Part shown: positions 7,718 through 17,310 of the stretch, piece after piece
Layout of the letters: every line of letters begins with the position of its first letter
Numbering within the stretch: position 1 is the first letter of the stretch
Source: Candidatus Gastranaerophilales bacterium
GTDB lineage: Bacteria > Cyanobacteriota > Vampirovibrionia > Gastranaerophilales > Gastranaerophilaceae
Direction of reading: 5' to 3'
Length of the DNA: 64,000 nucleotides
NCBI GenBank assembly: GCA_944322725.1
Contig: CALUPU010000001.1
Coordinates: forward strand, 124,001-188,000
Program-made: the position numbers and the translations under genes
Notes under the pieces: generated by a model
What the model saw: the letters and a program-made list of their open reading frames with translations, nothing else
What the model was told of the DNA's origin: nothing
Databases searched by the model: none

Positions 7718-9040
7718 TTATGCTATTTCTTCCTGTTCTTCAGGTACATGTGATGATTTTTTCTGAGGAAGCTTGATTAAATCTGCAACTTTATCGCGTT
7801 TTTTTACCATTTCTGCAGTAACTGTGAATTCGTGTACATCCTCTTGAGAAGGAACTTCATACATAATATTGAGCATAAGTTCTTCCACAATTGAACGTAA
7901 TGCACGTGCACCTGTTTTTCGTTTAATAGCTTCTTTTGCAATAAGTTCTATTGCTTCAGGTTCGAATTTAAGGTCAACATTGTCCATTTTTAGCAAGCAC
8001 TGATACTGTTTAATGATAGCATTTTTAGGCTCTGTAAGGATCATTTTCAAAGTTGCTTCATCAAGCTGGTCTAAAACTGCATATATAGGAACACGACCGA
8101 TAAATTCAGGAATTAAACCAAATTTGAGTAAATCTTCAGGCTGCAATTTTTTGAGCATTTTCTGTGCAGCAATTTCTTTTTCTGCGGCAGTTGCAGGTGC
8201 TTTTGCTCCAAAACCTAAAGATGTGCCTTCATCAGCTCTTCTTTCAACGATTTTATCCAACCCGACAAATGCTCCGCCCACAATAAACAGAATATTTTTT
8301 GTATCTATCTGGATAAATTCCTGATGAGGATGCTTTCTTCCGCCCTGAGGAGGAACATTTGCAACAGTACCTTCAATCATTTTTAAAAGTGCCTGCTGTA
8401 CACCTTCTCCGGAGACATCTCTTGTAATGCTTGGATTTTCTGATTTACGTGCAATTTTATCTATTTCGTCTATATAAATAATTCCTCTTTCAGCCTTTTG
8501 TGCATCAAATTCAGCACTCTGATAAAGACGAAGAAGAATATTTTCTACGTCGTCACCCACGTAACCGGCTTCTGTTAATGTTGTTGCATCAGCAACAGCA
8601 AAAGGTACATCCAGCATTTTTGCCAGAGTTTGAGCCAGAAGAGTTTTACCTGAACCGGTCGGACCGACAAGCAGGATGTTACTTTTCTGGATTTCAATAC
8701 CTGTGTTATCTTTTTCTGTAGAGTTGTGAGCAATTCTTTTGTAATGGTTGTATACTGCAACTGAAAGAACTTTTTTTGCATCATCCTGACCGACAATGTG
8801 CTCATCAAGATATGCTTTTATTTCATGCGGTTTTGGAACTGATGATATATCAGCTTCTTTTACCTCTTCTTTTTCGCCTTTTTCTTTATTCTCAAAGAAT
8901 TCTTCGTCTAATATTTCGTTACACAATTCTACGCACTCATCGCAGATATATACTTCGGGTCCGGCAATAAGTTTTTTTACCTGATCCTGAGTTTTTCCGC
9001 AGAACGAGCATTTTAAGCGGCTGTCATCGTGTTTAACCAT
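7718..9040 (-). CDS. clpX: ATP-dependent Clp protease ATP-binding subunit ClpX
   Basis: ClpX is the AAA+ unfoldase that feeds proteins to ClpP. The 440-residue protein has an N-terminal zinc finger (CSFCGK and CDECVELC, residues ~11-40), Walker A GPTGSGKT (~126-133), Walker [12 protein letters not shown], the pore loop YVGDDVE, sensor RALRSIVEE and the IGF-type ClpP-docking loop (seen as LGFGAKAP, so a variant). It ends in a glutamate-rich tail (EEQEEIA). Third gene of the tig-clpP-clpX operon, with 29 bases after clpP. Confidence 0.97.
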   Translation of the reverse strand: MVKHDDSRLKCSFCGKTQDQVKKLIAGPEVYICDECVELCNEILDEEFFENKEKGEKEEVKEADISSVPKPHEIKAYLDEHIVGQDDAKKVLSVAVYNHYKRIAHNSTEKDNTGIEIQKSNILLVGPTGSGKTLLAQTLAKMLDVPFAVADATTLTEAGYVGDDVENILLRLYQSAEFDAQKAERGIIYIDEIDKIARKSENPSITRDVSGEGVQQALLKMIEGTVANVPPQGGRKHPHQEFIQIDTKNILFIVGGAFVGLDKIVERRADEGTSLGFGAKAPATAAEKEIAAQKMLKKLQPEDLLKFGLIPEFIGRVPIYAVLDQLDEATLKMILTEPKNAIIKQYQCLLKMDNVDLKFEPEAIELIAKEAIKRKTGARALRSIVEELMLNIMYEVPSQEDVHEFTVTAEMVKKRDKVADLIKLPQKKSSHVPEEQEEIA

Positions 9041-9069
9041 TACATTATCTCCTGATTTTTGTCGGACAA

Positions 9070-9669
9070 TTATTCAGCTTTTTGAATTTTGTCCATAGAA
9101 ACAACTTTATCAATCATACCGTATTCAAGAGCTTCTTCCGGTGTCATGATATAGTCTCTGTCTGTGTCTTTTTCTATTTTCTTAATTGACTGGCCTGTGT
9201 TTGAAGCCAGAATTTCATTTAAAGATTTTTTGATTCTTAAAATTTCCGCAGCTTGAATTTCAATATCCGTAGCCTGACCTTGAGCTCCGCCTAAAGGCTG
9301 GTGAATCAAAACTCTTGAGTGAGGTAAAGCGAGTCTTTTACCTTTGGTACCTGATGATAACAGGAACGCACCCATAGAAGCTGCCTGGCCAAGACATATT
9401 GTAGATACATCAGAGCGAATGTGCTGCATTGTATCGTAAATTGCAAAACCAGCTGTTACGCTGCCACCCGGTGAATTGATGTATAACATAATGTCTTTTT
9501 CCGGATTTTCTGAATCAAGAAGAAGCATCTGTGCTACAACAAGATTTGCTACCATATCATCAATCGGTGTGCCTAAGAAAATGATTCTTTCTCTAAGCAG
9601 TCTTGAAAATATGTCAAAAGCGCGTTCTCCGCGGCTGGATTGTTCTACAACTGTTGGTACAAAACTCAT
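9070..9669 (-). CDS. clpP: ATP-dependent Clp protease proteolytic subunit ClpP
   Basis: A serine protease forming the 14-subunit degradation chamber. At 199 residues it has the catalytic triad at Ser98 (GQAASMG), His123 ([10 protein letters not shown]) and Asp172 (TDRDYIMT), matching the E. coli numbering of the mature region. The N-terminus [20 protein letters not shown] has a normal propeptide/axial-loop form. It lies between tig and clpX on one strand. Confidence 0.98.
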   Translation of the reverse strand: MSFVPTVVEQSSRGERAFDIFSRLLRERIIFLGTPIDDMVANLVVAQMLLLDSENPEKDIMLYINSPGGSVTAGFAIYDTMQHIRSDVSTICLGQAASMGAFLLSSGTKGKRLALPHSRVLIHQPLGGAQGQATDIEIQAAEILRIKKSLNEILASNTGQSIKKIEKDTDRDYIMTPEEALEYGMIDKVVSMDKIQKAE

Positions 9670-9717
9670 ATTTATTTGCCCTTTCGCTCTTAATGTAATA
9701 CTACTATATATTATAAA

Positions 9718-11025
9718 CTACTTTTTGTCCCCTGCAACGAATTTGATTTTGTTGTTATCAAGGAGGAATTTAGTAACCTTCTGGCTCAATGCCTGCTGTG
9801 ATAAAGATTGTATCATTGCAGTATTTTTTGCTATTTCTTTAAATATAGTACCTTTGTCTGTTTGATACATCATAGCCAGTTCAGCTATTTTTTGTTCCAA
9901 ATCTTGAGGTGTCACCTGAATATTTTCAAGTTTTGCTATTTCTGACATCATCAAAGAATTTTTGATTCTGTTAAGTGCTTCTTTTTTCAATTCTTCATCG
10001 ATTTTTTCAGGGCCGTCTTTTTTCATTACTTCATCCCAGTTTACGCCTGACTGCGCAAGCTTTTGTTTGAAGTCTGCAACAAGTACCTGTTTTTCTCTTT
10101 CAACCATTGACGGCTGAATGTCTGCTGACATTTTTTCAAGAATTACTTCAAATAGTTTTGCAGCACTTCTTTTGTCGTTTTCTACTTTTGCTGTGTCATC
10201 AAGATATTTTTGAATATCAGCTTTTAATTCATCAACGGTTTTAAAGTTGCCCACTTTTTTAGCAAGTTCATCATTCAATTCAGGTTTTACTTTTTCTTTG
10301 ATTTCGTTGAGTTTTATTTTGAATTGAGCCGGTTTGCCGTTTAATTTTTCGTCATGGTATTCTTCAGGGAAAGTTACATCAATTGTAAATTCTTCACCTG
10401 TTTTGTGACCAACAAGCTGTTCTGCAAAACCGGGGATAAAATTGCTGTGTTCCAAGTCAAGCATATAATTCTTTGCAGAACCGCCTTGAATAGGCTCACT
10501 GTCAACAAAACCATCAAAGTCCATCATAACAACATCTTTATCGGTTGATTCTCTGTCTTCAACTGTTTTTAAAGTTGTGAATTTTTCAAGAAGTTCGTTA
10601 ATTTCTTTTTCCATTGCATTTTCAGCTGTTTTAAATTCTTCAACTTCTACTTCTAAATCTTTGTACTGTTCAAATTTAACTTCCGGTTTTAATTCCATTT
10701 TTGCTACAACTTTAACCGGTTTTCCAAGTTCAAAGTCATATGATTCCAATGATGGTTGAGTTATTAAATCTAATTTGTTCTCTTCAATTGCCTGAGAAAA
10801 TATATTAGGCAGTAAATAGTCAAGCACATCGTGCTTAATAGCCTCTGCACCGATATTTTTTTCAAGTATTGCTTTGGGTGCTTTACCTTTTCTGAATCCG
10901 GGAATATTTACTCTTTGAGCAAGTCTTTTGCAGGCTTTGTTATATTCTTTTTCTGCTGTATCAGCGTCAATCTCGATATTGAGTTTAACTGTATTATGCT
11001 CTAATTTTTCTACTGTTGTTTTCAT
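9718..11025 (-). CDS. tig: Trigger factor (ribosome-associated chaperone)
   Basis: Trigger factor binds ribosomal protein L23 at the exit tunnel and shields nascent chains. The 435-residue protein has the ribosome-binding signature GFRKGKAPK (residues ~41-50), the PPIase domain (~160-240; VDSEPIQGGSAKNYMLDL, GHKTGEEFTIDVTFPEEYH) and a helical C-terminal arm rich in K/E. Start ATG 11025 has an AAGGAT site. It heads the tig-clpP-clpX operon. Confidence 0.96.
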   Translation of the reverse strand: MKTTVEKLEHNTVKLNIEIDADTAEKEYNKACKRLAQRVNIPGFRKGKAPKAILEKNIGAEAIKHDVLDYLLPNIFSQAIEENKLDLITQPSLESYDFELGKPVKVVAKMELKPEVKFEQYKDLEVEVEEFKTAENAMEKEINELLEKFTTLKTVEDRESTDKDVVMMDFDGFVDSEPIQGGSAKNYMLDLEHSNFIPGFAEQLVGHKTGEEFTIDVTFPEEYHDEKLNGKPAQFKIKLNEIKEKVKPELNDELAKKVGNFKTVDELKADIQKYLDDTAKVENDKRSAAKLFEVILEKMSADIQPSMVEREKQVLVADFKQKLAQSGVNWDEVMKKDGPEKIDEELKKEALNRIKNSLMMSEIAKLENIQVTPQDLEQKIAELAMMYQTDKGTIFKEIAKNTAMIQSLSQQALSQKVTKFLLDNNKIKFVAGDKK

Positions 11026-11138
11026 TTTTGTTTATCCTTATTTCTCTTTAACGACATATTATCCTAATCTATAGAATAATTATATTATAAAAGAAACAGA
11101 AATAAACCATGAGCGCCAAATATAGTAAATTTGATGTA

Positions 11139-11170
11139 GAAAAAGACCCTCTTTTTAAGAGGGTCTTTTA
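11139..11170 (-). terminator. Terminator after the GT35 gene
   Basis: An 11-bp stem (AAAAGACCCTC / GAGGGTCTTTT) with a 7-base loop, ending in T-rich sequence on the minus strand, ~20 bases after the GT35 stop at 11191. Confidence 0.9.
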
Positions 11171-11190
11171 TATTTATTATTAATCCGTGC

Positions 11191-12903
11191 TTATTTAATA
11201 TTTGAATAAGTCCAGGCGTCCATGTTAGGTTCTTCTTTTTGGGAAGGATCCATTGTCATGTCTTGTGCATTGGTGTTCAAGCCGCCTTCTTTCGGATTTT
11301 CGTGAGCAATAGGTTTATAGATTCTGTTAAAGTATTCTATAACCATTCTGTCAGAGTTAAAGTAAGCTTCTGATGTTCTTACTGCCTGTCTCATCATTCT
11401 TGCCCATTCCATCTTATTGTCGTAATAAGTAGGAATAATCTGGTTTTCAATTATATCCATGATGCAGTCATGGTCTTTCCAGTGACGTTCTTCCCAAGGA
11501 ATATCATCGTCAAGACCCGGATATTCAACTGTGTATCCGTTAATGCCCGGGAATGTACCTTCAACAGTCCATCCGTCAAAGATAGAAAGGTGAAGCGCAC
11601 CATTTGCGTTAGCAGACATGCCGGAAGTACCGGAAGCTTCAAGCGGTCTGATAGGTGTGTTCAACCAAACATCAGTAGCTCTTTTTAATTTTCCGCTTAA
11701 TTCAAGTTCATAGCCAGCCAGTACCGCAACATTCTTAATTTTATACGATTTGTGCAGAATATTATTGAACATTTCACGACCCATTGCATCATCAGGGTGA
11801 AATTTACCTGCAAAAATCAACTGTACTTTGTCTGCATTTAACAGTTTTAAAATTCTGTCCATATCCATGAAAATTAACCATGCACGTTTGTAATCGGCAA
11901 ATCTTCTTGCCCATGTGATAGTCAATACATTCGGGTCGAATCTTTTACCGGTAGTATTTGCAATATAGCTGAATACTTCTTTTTTCATTTCAACTTTTGC
12001 ATCAAGAAGCTGCTGCAATGTCTTTGCATTGGCAATTCTTTCATCCTGCCAGTAATGGAGGTTTACTGCATTTGTAATAGCTCTGATCGGACATCTGCCT
12101 TGAACCCAGTTCCACATTTTATTAGAAACAAGACCGTGAAGCTGAGATACGGCGTTAGCAATACGGCTCATTCTTAAAGCTGCAACTGTCAGAGAGAAAT
12201 GTTCTCCGCCGAGTTCAACAGCGCGTTCTCTTGAGCATCCTGCGAAGAATCCGCCTTCTAACAGTGTATCAACCCAGTGAACTTCGTTACCTGCTGCAAC
12301 AGGTGTGTGAGTAGTGAATACAACCTGTCTTTTTGTCTTTTCAAGATCGCCGTTGTTCTGCTGCAATAATTCAAATGCGGCAGGAAGTGCATGACCTTCG
12401 TTCATGTGAACACACTCAAAGTCGTATTTAATAGCTTGCAGCAGTCTGATACCGCCTACACCCAGAACGGTTTCCTGTGCGATTCTGATTTTTTCGTTTC
12501 CGTCATAAAGTTTATGCGAAATTGAACGTGCCCAATCAGAGTTTCCGTCAACATCGGTTGTCAAAAGATAAACAGGACAGGAGCCGAACAAATCAGGGTC
12601 TACTCTGTATGCTTTAACAATAACTTTTTCTCCGAAAATATCGAGTACTACCTGTGCGTCAACATCTTGTAAAAAGTCATAATGTTTTCTTATATATGCA
12701 ACATCAACGTTGCCTTCTTCGTTAATTCTCTGGTTATAATAGCCGTAAGACCATAACATTGTCACACCGACCATAGGAAGCTGTAAATATCCTGCAGAAA
12801 GCATGTGCGAACCGGCCAGAAATCCTAAACCGCCTGAATATGTGCTTAAGGATTGGTCCAATGCTATTTCCATTGAAAAATATGCTACTTTAGGTAATCC
12901 CAT
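11191..12903 (-). CDS. GT35 alpha-glucan phosphorylase-like protein lacking the PLP lysine
   Basis: The 570-residue protein matches the short alpha-glucan phosphorylase family (glycogen/maltodextrin + phosphate to glucose-1-phosphate). It begins with the family opener VAYFSMEIALDQSLSTYSGGLG (key words YFSMEIAL, YSGGLG), and has HMNEGHALPAAFE, FTTHTPVAAGNE, WARRFADYKR and PLEASGTSGM. In the family the residue after TSGM is the lysine that binds pyridoxal phosphate; here it is Ser430 (codon TCT at 11616-11614), followed by ANANGALHLS with no lysine nearby. Activity as a phosphorylase is therefore doubtful. Good GAAGGAG site before ATG 12903. No other glycogen genes nearby. Confidence 0.85.
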   Translation of the reverse strand: MGLPKVAYFSMEIALDQSLSTYSGGLGFLAGSHMLSAGYLQLPMVGVTMLWSYGYYNQRINEEGNVDVAYIRKHYDFLQDVDAQVVLDIFGEKVIVKAYRVDPDLFGSCPVYLLTTDVDGNSDWARSISHKLYDGNEKIRIAQETVLGVGGIRLLQAIKYDFECVHMNEGHALPAAFELLQQNNGDLEKTKRQVVFTTHTPVAAGNEVHWVDTLLEGGFFAGCSRERAVELGGEHFSLTVAALRMSRIANAVSQLHGLVSNKMWNWVQGRCPIRAITNAVNLHYWQDERIANAKTLQQLLDAKVEMKKEVFSYIANTTGKRFDPNVLTITWARRFADYKRAWLIFMDMDRILKLLNADKVQLIFAGKFHPDDAMGREMFNNILHKSYKIKNVAVLAGYELELSGKLKRATDVWLNTPIRPLEASGTSGMSANANGALHLSIFDGWTVEGTFPGINGYTVEYPGLDDDIPWEERHWKDHDCIMDIIENQIIPTYYDNKMEWARMMRQAVRTSEAYFNSDRMVIEYFNRIYKPIAHENPKEGGLNTNAQDMTMDPSQKEEPNMDAWTYSNIK

Positions 12904-12997
12904 AATTCTCCTTCGTATATCACTAATCTACCATCTGCACAAAGGTGCCTTTTTTTTATACCAATAATATACCATAAATGCAACACTAAAGTCAGTA

Positions 12998-13390
12998 TTA
13001 TTTACAACCTGTCTCAAACGGTACTATATCAACGGGAAAGGTGGAACAGCTGTCTACTCGGTAGACTACAAGTTTAACAGGTTCTTCAGCTTTTGCGTCT
13101 TCCATGCATTCAAAAAAAGATTTCACATTGTTAATTTTGCAGCCGTTGACTTTAATTATTCTGTCTCCGGGTTCCAGTCCTGCATTTTTTGCAGGGGTAT
13201 AGTCCAGTACATCGATAATTTTTACCCTGCCTTTAAAATCTTCAACATATAAACCAAGAGGAGAAGAAGCTTCTATAGGCTCATTTAGAATCCTTTGTTC
13301 TTCAACGTAGTCATGAACTTTTTTAAAATCTATGCTTAAAATAAGGCATATTACAAGTAATATGCCCATAAATATTCTTATTGCATCCAT
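12998..13390 (-). CDS. Membrane-anchored PDZ-domain protein
   Basis: A 130-residue protein with one N-terminal hydrophobic helix (residues ~4-20, IRIFMGILLVICLILSI) and a PDZ domain (~45-125) with the carboxylate-loop region SPLGLYVED and the conserved block PAKNAGLEPGDRIIKVNG. There is no protease domain, so it is probably an envelope scaffold or a partner of a separate protease. It starts 12 bases after the glyS stop on the same strand. C-terminal cysteines (CSTF, GCK) have no known role. Confidence 0.8.
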   Translation of the reverse strand: MDAIRIFMGILLVICLILSIDFKKVHDYVEEQRILNEPIEASSPLGLYVEDFKGRVKIIDVLDYTPAKNAGLEPGDRIIKVNGCKINNVKSFFECMEDAKAEEPVKLVVYRVDSCSTFPVDIVPFETGCK

Positions 13391-13402
13391 ATTTGTTTCT
13401 TG

Positions 13403-15430
13403 TTAGATTACTAATTTTGAGAAATCAGCAATTTTTTCAAATTTCTTTTTAATCGAATAAAGAAGAGCAAGTCTGTTTTGTTTTATTTTTTCGTCTTTAT
13501 CCATAACAAGAACTTTGTCGAAAAACTCGTCAATCGCACTGACTGCTTTTGTGAGTTCGTTGTATAGTTCCTGATAACTTAACTTATCAGAATCAATTGA
13601 TTTTGTGCATTCCATAAGCTGTTGTTCAGCAGGATTATTAAACAATGCACTGTCGGGCAATTGTTCTGTCTTATAATCTTTTGTTATTCTTACTATTCTG
13701 TTTGCTGCTTCATTCATCGTATTGAAAGCGGGTTCGTTGATTTTTTGCGATAAAAATTCAACTCTGTCTGAAAAATCTTTTAAGTTTGATAAGACAGCTT
13801 TATTTGATATACAAGCGTCTACAACGTCATGCCTGTATTTTTCCATATAGAAAATGCTCAGTCTATTTTCAAAGAAGTTTTGAACCTCTTTAAACAATTC
13901 ATTTTTATCATTGATTTCAACAGGCATTAAATCAATTGATTTTTTGATTAAATCTTCTAAATCAATATTTAAACCTTTTTGAATAATGGTTTTAATAATA
14001 CCGAGAGTTGCTCGTCTTACGCCGAGAGGGTCTGCAGAACCTGTAGGCTTTTTGCCTTCTGCAAACACTGCAACAATTGTGTCTATTTTATCTGCAATAC
14101 CGACAATCTGACCTTCGATGCCTTCTGCAAGTTCAGAATCAGCACCCAGAGGATAGTAATGTTCTTTTATACCTTTTACGACAGCGGGTTTTTCGCCTGC
14201 ATTAAAAGCATAGTCAGAGCCGATAAAGCCTTGAAGTTCCGTAAATTCAAAAACAAGGCTGGTGACAAGGTCAGCTTTACATAAGAGCGCTGTTCTTTTT
14301 ACAGTTTCACAGGGCGCATTAAGTTTTTCTGCAAGAATTTCTGACAGCTTAACGATACGCTTTGTTTTGTCATACATTGAACCCATGCCTTTTTGGAAAG
14401 TAATGCCTTTAAGTTCTTCAACATAGCTTTCAAATGGCTTTTTAGTATCTTCGTTAAAGAAGAATATAGCGTCATCAAGTCTTGCTACAACAACTCTTTC
14501 ATTCCCTGCTTTAATATTCTCAAAATTATTTCCAATATAATTTGTGATTGTAATAAAGCTGTTTAATAATTTCCCTTCTTTATAAAGAGGGAAGTATCTC
14601 TGATGTACAGCCATAACAGTTACTGTTACTTTTTCAGGGATATTTAAATACTTTTCATCAAAATTGCAAATAACAGGAACAGGCCATTCGCAGATATTTG
14701 TTACTTCTTCAAGAAGCCCGTCTTCCATGTAGACCTGTGCACCAATTTTTGCAGCTTCTTTTTTTGCTGATTCAACAATCATTGCTTTTCTTTTCTCAGA
14801 ATTAACAACTACATTGTTATTAAAAAGAGCCTGCTCATATGCATCAGCATTTTTAATCTCTACTCTGTCTGACTTAAATCTGTGCCCTCTTGAGTATCTT
14901 GATGATTCTACATCTGCTATTTTGATTTTAAGTTCATCATCGTTTAAAAGGGAAACAACCCATCTTATAGGACGCTGGAATTTTACATCCAAATCAGCCC
15001 ATCTCATAAAGTATGGTCCTTGCATTTTCAGAACAATTTTTTCAACATTCTCCTGCAGAATATCTTTTATGGATTTGCCTTTTTGTTCGACTTTTGCCCA
15101 CACATAGTTATCTTCTTTATAAAGTGCAGATTCGTCCACGCCGTTTTTCTTTGCAAAGCCTTGGCCTGCTTTTGAAAGATTTCCGTTTTCGTCGTATGCA
15201 ATATTTAAAATCGGTCCTTTTACCGTTTTGACTGTATCAGGCTGTTTTGCTTCAAAACCTTCTATTATCAATGTTAATCTTCTCGGTGTAGAAAAAGATT
15301 TTATATCCGTAAAAGAAATTTGATTTTCTTTTAAAAGCTTTTCAAAAGCTTTTTTTAATTGTTCAAGACCTGTATTTACAAATTTATAAGGTAATTCTTC
15401 AGTTCCTATTTCCAACAAATATTTATTCAT
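13403..15430 (-). CDS. glyS: Glycyl-tRNA synthetase beta subunit
   Basis: The beta subunit of the two-subunit glycyl-tRNA synthetase binds tRNA-Gly; the catalytic alpha subunit (glyQ) is not in this window. The 675-residue protein starts with YLLEIGTEELPYKFV (residues 4-18) and includes GPILNIAYD, RPIRWVVSLL, CEWPVPVICNF, HQRYFPLY, LDDAIFFFNED, GMGSMYDKT, FTELQGFIGSDYA and a DPLGVRRA block (~470). A C-terminal anticodon-binding DALR-like region follows. Start ATG 15430 has AAAGGAA upstream and a TATAAT further up. Confidence 0.96.
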   Translation of the reverse strand: MNKYLLEIGTEELPYKFVNTGLEQLKKAFEKLLKENQISFTDIKSFSTPRRLTLIIEGFEAKQPDTVKTVKGPILNIAYDENGNLSKAGQGFAKKNGVDESALYKEDNYVWAKVEQKGKSIKDILQENVEKIVLKMQGPYFMRWADLDVKFQRPIRWVVSLLNDDELKIKIADVESSRYSRGHRFKSDRVEIKNADAYEQALFNNNVVVNSEKRKAMIVESAKKEAAKIGAQVYMEDGLLEEVTNICEWPVPVICNFDEKYLNIPEKVTVTVMAVHQRYFPLYKEGKLLNSFITITNYIGNNFENIKAGNERVVVARLDDAIFFFNEDTKKPFESYVEELKGITFQKGMGSMYDKTKRIVKLSEILAEKLNAPCETVKRTALLCKADLVTSLVFEFTELQGFIGSDYAFNAGEKPAVVKGIKEHYYPLGADSELAEGIEGQIVGIADKIDTIVAVFAEGKKPTGSADPLGVRRATLGIIKTIIQKGLNIDLEDLIKKSIDLMPVEINDKNELFKEVQNFFENRLSIFYMEKYRHDVVDACISNKAVLSNLKDFSDRVEFLSQKINEPAFNTMNEAANRIVRITKDYKTEQLPDSALFNNPAEQQLMECTKSIDSDKLSYQELYNELTKAVSAIDEFFDKVLVMDKDEKIKQNRLALLYSIKKKFEKIADFSKLVI

Positions 15431-15539
15431 ACGTGCTTTATTCCTTTAAAAGTGTTATATGTGAGTTAATTATAATACAAACACATTATGTTTTTCATGA
15501 AATTTTTGATGTTATAATATCTTTTGTGGGAGAAACAAT

Positions 15540-15842
15540 ATGGAAAACAAACGCTGGTACGATAAAGAACCTACTGTGAGTTTGGCGGTAAGTCTTATTA
15601 AAAATTCCAAGGAAGATACCCAAAAAAAATGTGCGGTTTTTATTAAAGAAAAGGCACAGGATTACGGAGTGGTTTTAAAAACGAATCTTCTTGGTGCATT
15701 TAATTATGTTCTTAACAGGTGGTATGACTCTTCCCAGCAGCTTGCAGAGGCTTTTGACTATTTAAAGGATGCCGATGAAGAAACAAGAAAACAAATAGCA
15801 ATTGATGTGATTGCATTTCTCGAAAAAGCAGAAACATGCTGA
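15540..15842 (+). CDS. Small helical hypothetical protein
   Basis: A 100-residue soluble, predicted all-helical protein (KRWYDKEPTVSLAVSLIK..., ending DVIAFLEKAETC). GTGGGAG lies before ATG 15540 and TATAAT 20 bases further up, so it has its own promoter. Its TGA is one base from the ATG of the SpoIID-like gene, suggesting coupled translation. I do not recognise a family; similar small proteins accompany SpoIID/HU genes in this lineage as far as I recall, which is uncertain. Confidence 0.75.
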   Translation: MENKRWYDKEPTVSLAVSLIKNSKEDTQKKCAVFIKEKAQDYGVVLKTNLLGAFNYVLNRWYDSSQQLAEAFDYLKDADEETRKQIAIDVIAFLEKAETC

Positions 15843-15843
15843 T

Positions 15844-16734
15844 ATGAAAAAATTTAACAAAATATTATTAATAATTTTATTAGCAGGATTTTTTCCTTTC
15901 TTTGCTGCGCAAAAGGCTGAAGCAATTAAAATAGGTATAATAGACGGTGCTGAACAGGTTAGTATCGGTTCAAGCAAAGAGGCACAGCTTATAAGTCCTC
16001 TTCATAACAAATCATTTTATACTTTAAAAGCAATGAAACCTTATGCTTTTAAAGCTTCGGGCGGAACTATTTCCATAGAACTGAATGACCAATGGTTTAA
16101 TCTTAATATCTCAAGGATAGTAATTAAACCAGGAGAAAAAGGTTTTATTTCAACTAAAAGAAGATGGTATAGAGGCGAATTTATTGTTGAAAACAGAGGC
16201 GGAGAACTTGTGGTGGTCAATAATTTACCATTAGAAGATTACATGCTCGGGGTAGTGCCTTCTGAAATGCCGTCAAAATGGAACTATGAAGCATTAAAAG
16301 CACAGGCAATTGCTGCACGCAGTTATGCTATAGCTAACAGAGGCAAAAGGGCTTCGCGCGGTTATGATCTCAAAGATACACCAGAGGATCAGGCATACGG
16401 CGGTGCATCCTCAGAAACTGCAACAACAAACAGTGCTGTTCTTGAGACAAAAGGCATAGTTATAACATATAACCAGAAAGTTATCCCCGCATATTATTCT
16501 GCGTCTGCAGGCGGACATACCGTCAATGCAGGTGCTGTCTGGAACAAGGATTTACCTTATTTAAAATCAGTTCCTTCTTTTGACGAAGGCGTGAAAAAAA
16601 ACGGGCATGGTCTCGGCATGAGCCAGCATGGTGCTAACAATCTTGCAAAACAGGGGTATAACGCGTATCAAATATTAACTTATTATTACAATAATGTAAA
16701 ATTTGGTCGACTTGATCCGGCATGGAATCTTTAA
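15844..16734 (+). CDS. SpoIID/LytB-domain protein, short form
   Basis: A 296-residue exported protein. The signal peptide (residues 1-27) is hydrophobic and ends AQKAEA. The SpoIID domain includes LPLEDYMLGVVPSEMPSKW (residues ~129-146), where Glu141 matches the catalytic glutamate of SpoIID lytic transglycosylases, then LKAQAIAARSYA, AYYSASAGGHT and GHGLGMSQHGA. Family members digest peptidoglycan glycan strands. The region between YLKSVPS and GHGLGMS is only ~11 residues, where relatives usually have 60-100 more, so an internal loop/strand module is missing. Start chosen at ATG 15844, which directly precedes the signal peptide. Confidence 0.88.
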   Translation: MKKFNKILLIILLAGFFPFFAAQKAEAIKIGIIDGAEQVSIGSSKEAQLISPLHNKSFYTLKAMKPYAFKASGGTISIELNDQWFNLNISRIVIKPGEKGFISTKRRWYRGEFIVENRGGELVVVNNLPLEDYMLGVVPSEMPSKWNYEALKAQAIAARSYAIANRGKRASRGYDLKDTPEDQAYGGASSETATTNSAVLETKGIVITYNQKVIPAYYSASAGGHTVNAGAVWNKDLPYLKSVPSFDEGVKKNGHGLGMSQHGANNLAKQGYNAYQILTYYYNNVKFGRLDPAWNL

Positions 16735-16838
16735 TTCTTTTTGCTGTAAAACCTTTGTATGACACCGTTTTAGTAACTGCTACCGGTGTAAAACCTAGCT
16801 ATATTTTCGTATTCTTTCTATTTTTATATTAAAAAAGC

Positions 16839-16866
16839 TTGCTAAAATGCTAAAAATATATATAAT
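16839..16866 (+). promoter_or_regulatory. hupB promoter
   Basis: TTGCTA (16839-16844), a 16-bp spacer, then a perfect TATAAT (16861-16866). The expected start near 16873 gives a ~22-base leader carrying the AAAGGAGG site of the HU gene. Upstream, TGTAAAACCT is repeated directly at ~16745 and ~16786. Confidence 0.65.
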
Positions 16867-16894
16867 ATTCTTTGTTAACAAAAAGGAGGTTCTT

Positions 16895-17167
16895 ATGAAC
16901 AAAGAAGAATTAGTAAAAGAAGTTGCAAAAAAAGCTAAAGTTTCACAAAAAGCTGCTGCTGATGTTATTGCTGCTACTTTAGAAACTGTTACAAAATCTG
17001 TAGCTAAAGGTCAAAAAGTTACTTTAGTTGGTTTCGGTACTTTCGAACCCAGAAAAAGAGCTGCTCGTTCCGGTCGTAACCCGCAAACTGGCGCTACAAT
17101 CAAAATTGCTGCTAAAACAGTTCCTGCTTTCTCAGCTGGTAAAAAATTCAAAGAAGCTGTTAAGTAG
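16895..17167 (+). CDS. hupB: DNA-binding protein HU
   Basis: A 90-residue nucleoid protein starting at MNKEELVKEVAKKAKVS; the upstream ATG at 16847 is rejected because AAAGGAGG sits just before ATG 16895. It has the HU signature GFGTFEPRKRAARSGRNPQT (residues ~46-65), including the RNPQTG proline that kinks DNA. The lysine/alanine-rich sequence is normal for HU. It has its own promoter and terminator. Confidence 0.97.
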   Translation: MNKEELVKEVAKKAKVSQKAAADVIAATLETVTKSVAKGQKVTLVGFGTFEPRKRAARSGRNPQTGATIKIAAKTVPAFSAGKKFKEAVK

Positions 17168-17183
17168 TTCTTTAAATTTTTAT

Positions 17184-17223
17184 AAAAGAGAGTCCTTAGC
17201 TTACTGTTAGGGGCTCTTTTTTT
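17184..17223 (+). terminator. hupB terminator
   Basis: Imperfect stem AAAAGAG-AGTCCTTA / TAGGGG-CTCTTTT followed by a run of seven or more T on the + strand, 17 bases after the hupB stop. Confidence 0.85.
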
Positions 17224-17310
17224 ATGTAAATTCGGCAATCCGTACGATACGATTATTGTATTATTCGCTATAATTTGTTATAAGGGAATTTTATTTTATA
17301 GAAAGAGTTT

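Noticed and set aside
8500-8984. Several frames opposite clpX
   Set aside because: Shadows of a strongly conserved gene in other frames; no independent signals.
16847-16894. 16-residue N-terminal extension of HU
   Set aside because: The region is the promoter (TATAAT) and AAAGGAGG site for ATG 16895.
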